From NCBI GenBank assembly GCA_013288015.1, contig JABDCR010000008.1, positions 1-64,000 of the forward strand: a DNA stretch of 64,000 nucleotides, read 5' to 3'. Both the position numbers and the translations under genes were made by a program. Of this stretch, positions 60,460 to 64,000 are shown in pieces. Below the pieces are notes generated by a model. That model saw nothing but the letters and a program-made list of their open reading frames with translations. It was not told the DNA's origin and made no database searches. The DNA comes from Bacteroidota bacterium (GTDB lineage Bacteria > Bacteroidota > Bacteroidia > B-17B0 > Aurantibacillaceae). Each line of letters opens with the position of its first letter. Positions within the stretch are counted from its first letter, which is position 1.

Positions 60460-60962
60460 ATGAAAAATTTTACAATTTCTTTATTGCTTTTTATTTCAGT
60501 AAATTGTTTTGCTCAAATACCAAATGCAGAAATTGATAGTATAAGACCCAACGTGATTTGCTATAATGAAACTGTTAAGTTTTATGCCCATTTTACAGGC
60601 ACTTGGGGCGCCACAAATAACGCTCCAATAAAGGATAGCTTAAGCAGTTTTAATAAAAATATTACCTATCAGCATGGGTAGATAGTAATTTTATTGTATC
60701 TATAATAATTTATACTTCTGATTTAACTGTTGGTACTCATAAAATATACACTCCATCTTCTACCGGTTTTCGTGCGGTAAACCTAACAGTAAACAACTGC
60801 ACCTATGCTATAGAGCATTACAACAGCCAAGAAGATTTACTGAGCACGCAATATTATAATTTACTTGGGCAGTCTGTAAAAGAACCTGATGGTGTTACTA
60901 TTGAGGTTAAAACTTATGTTGGCGGGCAACGTGAGGTTAGGAAAATTGTAACGAGTAAATAA
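60460..60962 (+). pseudogene. Exported protein gene with a frameshift
   Basis: ORF 60460-60681 encodes a signal peptide (~1-18, SVNCFAQ) and 55 residues ending ITYQHG-stop. From about 60655 a shifted frame carries on as YLSAWVDSNFIVSI ... GQSVKEPDGVTIEVKTYVGGQREVRKIVTSK-stop at 60962. The second part has a YYNLLGQ... ending similar to short Bacteroidota C-terminal motifs. Joined, it gives ~167 residues. The break follows AATAAAAATATTACC. Either a mutation, an assembly error or programmed shifting could explain it. Confidence 0.55.
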
Positions 60963-60964
60963 GC

Positions 60965-61135
60965 ATGGAGATTTTATTAATACTTGTAGTACTACTTATT
61001 TATTTTTTACCTACTATAGTAGTTGGCAAAAAAACGTTTGCCATGCAAGTTTTTTTGCTTAACCTTTTTTTGGGCTGGACTTTTTTAGGTTGGGTTATTG
61101 CGCTTGTGTGGGCTGCTAAAAAAGAGGATAGATAA
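60965..61135 (+). CDS. Imm_superinfect-like small membrane protein 1 of 3
   Basis: This 56-residue protein is missing from the ORF track: two membrane helices (~3-20 LLILVVLLIYFLPTIVVG; ~28-50 QVFLLNLFLGWTFLGWVIALVW) and a charged AAKKEDR tail. It matches the T4 Imm superinfection-immunity-like pattern (YFLPT...GKK...FLLNLxLGWTxLGWxxAL). It starts 2 bp after the stop of the frameshifted gene and is followed 15 bp later by its second copy. Confidence 0.75.
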   Translation: MEILLILVVLLIYFLPTIVVGKKTFAMQVFLLNLFLGWTFLGWVIALVWAAKKEDR

Positions 61136-61150
61136 TAAAAAATAAGTACT

Positions 61151-61327
61151 ATGGATATCAGTATGGCTGCGGGAAGCGCATTATTGTTTTTTCTTTACTT
61201 TTTACCTACGGTTGTGGCTTGGAAAAAAACGTTTGTGATGCAGGTGTTTTTACTAAACTTTTTACTTGGCTGGACTGTTTTGGGTTGGATTATTGCCCTT
61301 ATATGGGCTGCTAAAAATGAAAACTGA
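61151..61327 (+). CDS. Imm_superinfect-like small membrane protein 2 of 3
   Basis: This 58-residue protein, also absent from the ORF track: MDISMAAGSALLFFLYFLPTVV, WKKTFVMQ, then VFLLNFLLGWTVLGWIIALIWAAKNEN. It has the same two-helix layout as its neighbours but is the most diverged of the three (W for G before KK, ENEN-like tail). Confidence 0.75.
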   Translation: MDISMAAGSALLFFLYFLPTVVAWKKTFVMQVFLLNFLLGWTVLGWIIALIWAAKNEN

Positions 61328-61337
61328 TAAAATAAAC

Positions 61338-61514
61338 ATGGAAGGATTTTTAATAATGCTAGTTTTAGGGCTAGCCATTTATTTTTTACCCAGTATTGTA
61401 GTTGGCAAAAAATCGTTTGCGTTGCAAGTGTTTTTGCTTAACCTTTTACTTGGCTGGACTTTTTTAGGCTGGGTTATTGCCCTTGTGTGGGCTGCTAAAA
61501 AAGAGGATAGATAG
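61338..61514 (+). CDS. Imm_superinfect-like small membrane protein 3 of 3
   Basis: It is 58 residues from ATG 61338. The track start at 61266 lies inside copy 2 in another frame and is rejected. Sequence MEGFLIMLVLGLAIYFLPSIVVG, KKSFALQ, VFLLNLLLGWTFLGWVIALVWAAKKEDR is nearly the same as copy 1 in the last 35 residues. The three genes form a tandem triplication in one short operon. Confidence 0.78.
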   Translation: MEGFLIMLVLGLAIYFLPSIVVGKKSFALQVFLLNLLLGWTFLGWVIALVWAAKKEDR

Positions 61515-61550
61515 TTTGCTTGTGGGTGATAACACCCGCAAGGGTGGAGT

Positions 61551-61979
61551 TTATATTTTTGTTGGCTTTGAAAAGTACAGGCCAATGGGGAAAAAAATAA
61601 ATAACGAAAGTACAAATGCCATAACTTCAAATACAATCGTCAACATATCTCCTCCGGCGAAAGCAGATAAAAACCAATTAAATGTATAAGGCACAAAAAT
61701 GTAAGATAATATACTATCGAATTTAATTGCTTGAATTGAAACAAAATATCCAACAAAATTACCTATTATGAAATACGATACTGCAATCATTAATGTAATT
61801 CTTTTGGCCTTATTTTTATTAAACTTTATTTTGTCAGAGTATAGTAAAGAAAATAATAAAGCAATTAGTCCAATTAAAATTATTATAGGCTGCCAACTTA
61901 TATCGGTAATTAACCAAATTAGTGAAAGCAATATCCCAATGACAGTAAATATTATTTGTCCTTGTTTTCTTGTAGTCAT
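61551..61979 (-). CDS. Four-helix membrane protein, hypothetical
   Basis: This 142-residue protein has helices at ~9-27 (IIFTVIGILLSLIWLITDI), ~30-48, ~60-82 (ITLMIAVSYFIIGNFVGYFVSI) and ~108-137. Convergent with the Imm_superinfect triplet. Family not recognised; AT-rich. Confidence 0.6.
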   Translation of the reverse strand: MTTRKQGQIIFTVIGILLSLIWLITDISWQPIIILIGLIALLFSLLYSDKIKFNKNKAKRITLMIAVSYFIIGNFVGYFVSIQAIKFDSILSYIFVPYTFNWFLSAFAGGDMLTIVFEVMAFVLSLFIFFPIGLYFSKPTKI

Positions 61980-62023
61980 GAAGTAATTTTTTAGTTTTTA
62001 AATGTACAAAATTGCTTTGTGTT

Positions 62024-62120
62024 GCGTTAGGGATTGTAACGGAAAGCTTTTGCGGTAATCAGCAAAACTTGTAGTGTAAAGCCCGACGGTGCGTGTTTAC
62101 AAAGCACCGGAACGCCCTAA
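62024..62120 (+). repeat. Dispersed hairpin repeat, copy E (most complete)
   Basis: GCGTTAGGGATTGTAACGG...CTTGTAGTGTAAAGCCCGA is followed by hairpin CGGTGC/GCACCG. Outer arms TTAGGG (62027) and CCCTAA (62115) can pair. CCCTAAA can alternatively pair with TTTAGGG immediately after (62126-62132). Unlike the other copies, it lies between divergent genes rather than after a stop codon. Confidence 0.8.
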
Positions 62121-62223
62121 ATTTTTTTAGGGTTATAAACATTTTATGAAAAAAAACAATATTGATGTTTTTTACTAAACTAAAAGTAACTATTTGATAA
62201 TGTATAAAGCTTGTATGACGATA

Positions 62224-62231
62224 TATATTTG
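62224..62231 (+). promoter_or_regulatory. -7 box TATATTTG
   Basis: It is an exact TAnnTTTG match 21 bp before the ATG at 62253. Confidence 0.5.
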
Positions 62232-62252
62232 TAAAAACAAAACCCAAACAAA

Positions 62253-62531
62253 ATGAATGCACAATACAAAACTTTTGAAGAAGCTGAAAAAGCTTTAAGT
62301 AATAACAAGCATTTAAAAAATAACGAAATTATTGAAACAGAAACTAATACAACTTACGTTGTATCTTCTATGGTTATATTTCCGAGTACAATGTTTGATG
62401 GTAGGAGCGAGGCAAAAGTTGGTTATGATGTAGCTGTGTTTTTTAAAAACGAAATGAGTTTTATTTTATTACACGAAATTGGCGAACGATTTTTTGTGAT
62501 GACGAGTAAAGCCACTTTATCGTTAGCATAA
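62253..62531 (+). CDS. Small hypothetical protein
   Basis: This 92-residue cytoplasmic protein: MNAQYKTFEEAEKALSNNKHLKNNEIIETETNTTYVVSS ... EAKVGYDVAVFFKNEMSFILLHEIGERFFVM. No family recognised. The NNEIIE...YDVAVFFKN pattern has a faint match in the next gene (NDKIEV...WDVAIFFVHK), so they may be distant paralogues. Confidence 0.6.
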   Translation: MNAQYKTFEEAEKALSNNKHLKNNEIIETETNTTYVVSSMVIFPSTMFDGRSEAKVGYDVAVFFKNEMSFILLHEIGERFFVMTSKATLSLA

Positions 62532-62588
62532 GTTGTAATTAACAAAAATTGACATTAAAAAAACAAAAATTATTATATTTTTGTTTTA

Positions 62589-62670
62589 TCTAAGGTGAAC
62601 ATCCTAGGGGGTAAAAACTCCTAACCGCAATTAGATAGCGGAGCTTTTAATTTATTAAAAACTAGGTAGG
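62589..62670 (+). promoter_or_regulatory. Structured mRNA leader of the 76-residue gene
   Basis: A -7 box TATTTTTG at 62576-62583 predicts a start near 62589, giving an ~82-nt leader. It can fold into two consecutive hairpins: AGGGG with loop GTAAAAA and CTCCT, then CCGC with loop AATTAGATA and GCGG. A T-rich stretch and an AGGTAGG sequence lie before the ATG. This suggests RNA-level control. It matches no riboswitch class I recognise. Confidence 0.35.
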
Positions 62671-62901
62671 ATGACTTTAGATAGTGCGCAGCAAAAAGCA
62701 GCCCAGCTTTTTTCGTTAGTGGGCAGAAAAACAAAAAAATTTAAGAACGATAAAATTGAAGTAATAAGCCGTGTAACTGCTTTTAAAAAAACAGTTGAAG
62801 ACTGGGATGTTGCTATTTTTTTTGTACACAAACAAAAAGCAAACATTAATAAACCCGATTGCTTTTTAGCCGACTTTACCGAAAAATACGAGATAGTGTA
62901 A
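62671..62901 (+). CDS. Small hypothetical protein
   Basis: This 76-residue protein: MTLDSAQQKAAQLFSLVGRKTKKFKNDKIEVISRVTAFKKTVEDWDVAIFFVHKQKANINKPDCFLADF. Basic first half, one Cys. No family recognised. Preceded by a structured leader. Confidence 0.6.
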   Translation: MTLDSAQQKAAQLFSLVGRKTKKFKNDKIEVISRVTAFKKTVEDWDVAIFFVHKQKANINKPDCFLADFTEKYEIV

Positions 62902-62931
62902 AGCCCATGCTTGCTCTTTCATAATAACAAC

Positions 62932-63025
62932 ATTTGGGCGTTACCACTTATTGTTGCAACAAACAGTAAAAGGCATATTAATTTTTTCCTGGTGTTGGTT
63001 GTTTTATTATATAACTAAGTTAAAA
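62932..63025 (-). pseudogene. Decayed duplicate of a T9SS gene's promoter and signal peptide
   Basis: The minus strand is nearly identical to the start of the gene at 63932: CTTAGTT...CACCA, then KKLICLLLFVATISGNAQ. The start codon ATG has become AGG, and the frame stops five codons after the signal peptide (MLLL-TGA). It is a relic left by duplication of the 5' end. Confidence 0.6.
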
Positions 63026-63083
63026 AAATTACCACACAAAAACGTGCAACATTTTTAAAAGACGGCATTTTTTTCATAAACGG

Positions 63084-63932
63084 TTATTTAATTATAATCA
63101 TTTTTTTACCTGCACTATTAACACCTGAAGCTTGTAGTTGATAGTAATAAGTGCCTGCTTCCAAATCGCTGGTGCTTATAAGTATATCCTTAAACGCATT
63201 ACTTACTTTAAAGCGTTTAACCTCTTGCCCTGTTATGTTGTAAAAAACTAAATCAGCACTTGTAACTCCTGGTGGCAAATCATAAGCAACTGTTGTTTCG
63301 TTTTTTGCAGGGTTTGGGTAATTTGTAATTCCGTTGTTTTGTAAATTATTGTTTTCTGTTCTGCTGCTGGTTATACTATTAGTACAATCACTACAAACTA
63401 AACTACCCGGTAAATTATAAACATAAACAGAATCTGAAGCCAGTGCGGTTAGTAAAAGTTTTACGCCCGATGTGGTGTAAAAAAGAGACGTAGTTGGGGA
63501 TGGATACATTCCAGGATTAGTACCTGCAATATAAACAGAGTCTTTGAAAAATAATTGGGCACCATTTTCTTCAAAAACATAAACGCTACTATTTCCATTA
63601 TTAGTTTGTCTATTAATTAAAAATTCAACATTACTTGGGTTATTGTCAAATAATGTTTCGGAAATAAAATATAATAAATCGCCTCCACCTGATGGAATTG
63701 GAGGGTAAGTAAGTGTTTTAAAAATAGTATGATTTAAATTATATAAAATTATATTGCCATTCCGCAGAAAAGGGTTAACATATTTGTACCCTGAGTTTGA
63801 AAGATTAACTACTGTGAATCCAGTGTTATTTATTCCAGCATTAAAGTATGAATTATATGTATTGTCAAGTGTAATTTGAGCATTACTGCTTATTGTTATA
63901 ACAAACAGTAAAAGGCATATTATTTTTTTCAT
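63084..63932 (-). CDS. Secreted T9SS protein
   Basis: This 282-residue protein has a signal peptide (~1-18, ITISSNAQ). The central beta-rich region (~19-200) has YKYVNPFLRNGNIILYNLNHTIFKTLTYPPIPSGGGDLLYFISETLF and YVFEENGAQLFFKDSVYIAG, with a CSDC motif near ~183. The T9SS sorting domain is at ~205-282 (NYPNPAKNETTVAYDLPPGVTSADLVFYNITGQEVKRF ... GTYYYQLQASGVNSAGKKMIIIK). This sorting domain is of a different subfamily (YDLP type) from the 26-38 kb genes. Confidence 0.88.
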   Translation of the reverse strand: MKKIICLLLFVITISSNAQITLDNTYNSYFNAGINNTGFTVVNLSNSGYKYVNPFLRNGNIILYNLNHTIFKTLTYPPIPSGGGDLLYFISETLFDNNPSNVEFLINRQTNNGNSSVYVFEENGAQLFFKDSVYIAGTNPGMYPSPTTSLFYTTSGVKLLLTALASDSVYVYNLPGSLVCSDCTNSITSSRTENNNLQNNGITNYPNPAKNETTVAYDLPPGVTSADLVFYNITGQEVKRFKVSNAFKDILISTSDLEAGTYYYQLQASGVNSAGKKMIIIK

Positions 63933-64000
63933 GGTGTTGGTTTTTATTATAACTAAGTTAAACTAATATTTTGCAAAAACAAATATAGGTCTCCGCCCTT

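Noticed and set aside
1-64000. tRNA, rRNA and transposase genes
   Set aside because: Scanned by eye for TPsiC-type GTTCGAATC motifs, rRNA signatures and DDE/tyrosine recombinase motifs; none was convincing. A tRNAscan-SE or ISfinder run would be decisive.

Overview
The window is a low-GC chromosomal segment from a member of the Bacteroidota, most likely an environmental Chitinophagales/Sphingobacteriales-like lineage. This rests on four things: about a dozen secreted proteins end in a type IX secretion (T9SS) C-terminal sorting domain of the YPNP...KKLVIVK type; many lipoproteins are of the MKK...CKKSSS type; promoters carry the Bacteroidota -7 element TAnnTTTG; and the proteins are His/Asn/Tyr-rich with short intergenic gaps. 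No rRNA, tRNA or CRISPR array was seen.

Layout. 1-1.05 kb: 3' part of a secreted T9SS cargo gene. 1.1-7.9 kb: a nearly complete urate-to-ureidoglycolate pathway, consisting of divergent puuD-type urate oxidase and a six-gene operon (allantoinase, DUF962 protein, allantoicase, OHCU decarboxylase, hydroxyisourate hydrolase, CitE/HpcH-like enzyme). 7.9-13.8 kb: an accessory patch with a truncated gene, a hairpin repeat, an operon of two lipoproteins, an Imm_superinfect/SHOCT membrane protein and an HTH protein, then an isolated phage terminase large subunit and a divergent protein resembling class III nucleotide cyclases. 13.8-18.7 kb: an ArsR-SRPBCC-DoxX-YdeI operon with a visible operator, small exported proteins, a GDCCVxC protein and an OmpR-type response regulator. 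18.8-43.8 kb: the dominant region, an array of secreted T9SS cargo proteins (GloVer repeats, PKD, NHL propellers, LRR, LamG, Ig-like) with a few hypothetical genes between them. 43.9-46 kb: housekeeping-like small genes. 46.2-50.8 kb: molybdenum cofactor synthesis (moaA, TSUP transporter, moeA, moaD, moaE, moaCB), which could serve the Mo-dependent xanthine oxidation that would feed the urate operon, although no xanthine dehydrogenase is present here. 50.8-64 kb: accessory genes, including an OLD-like ATPase, a TPR protein, lipoproteins, two XRE regulators, an Arr-type rifamycin ADP-ribosyltransferase, a phage structural-protein remnant, three tandem Imm_superinfect genes (two absent from the ORF track) and another T9SS protein.

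Structure not explained by genes. (1) Direct repeats of ACCGTTTACTCAAA at an exact 21-nt period sit about 74 bp upstream of several T9SS cargo genes, at a fixed distance from the -7 box, and resemble LytTR regulator sites. (2) A dispersed hairpin repeat in five copies, whose stem shows a compensatory base change, sits in four cases just after the stop codon of a minus-strand gene. (3) A second operator-like motif (ATGTAAGATTTTTGC) occurs upstream of several genes and forms a 28-bp palindrome at one of them. (4) Relics of T9SS tails and of a signal peptide, together with mosaic sorting domains, indicate rapid duplication, conversion and decay in the T9SS cargo family. Function calls come from reading the translations. 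No database search was run.
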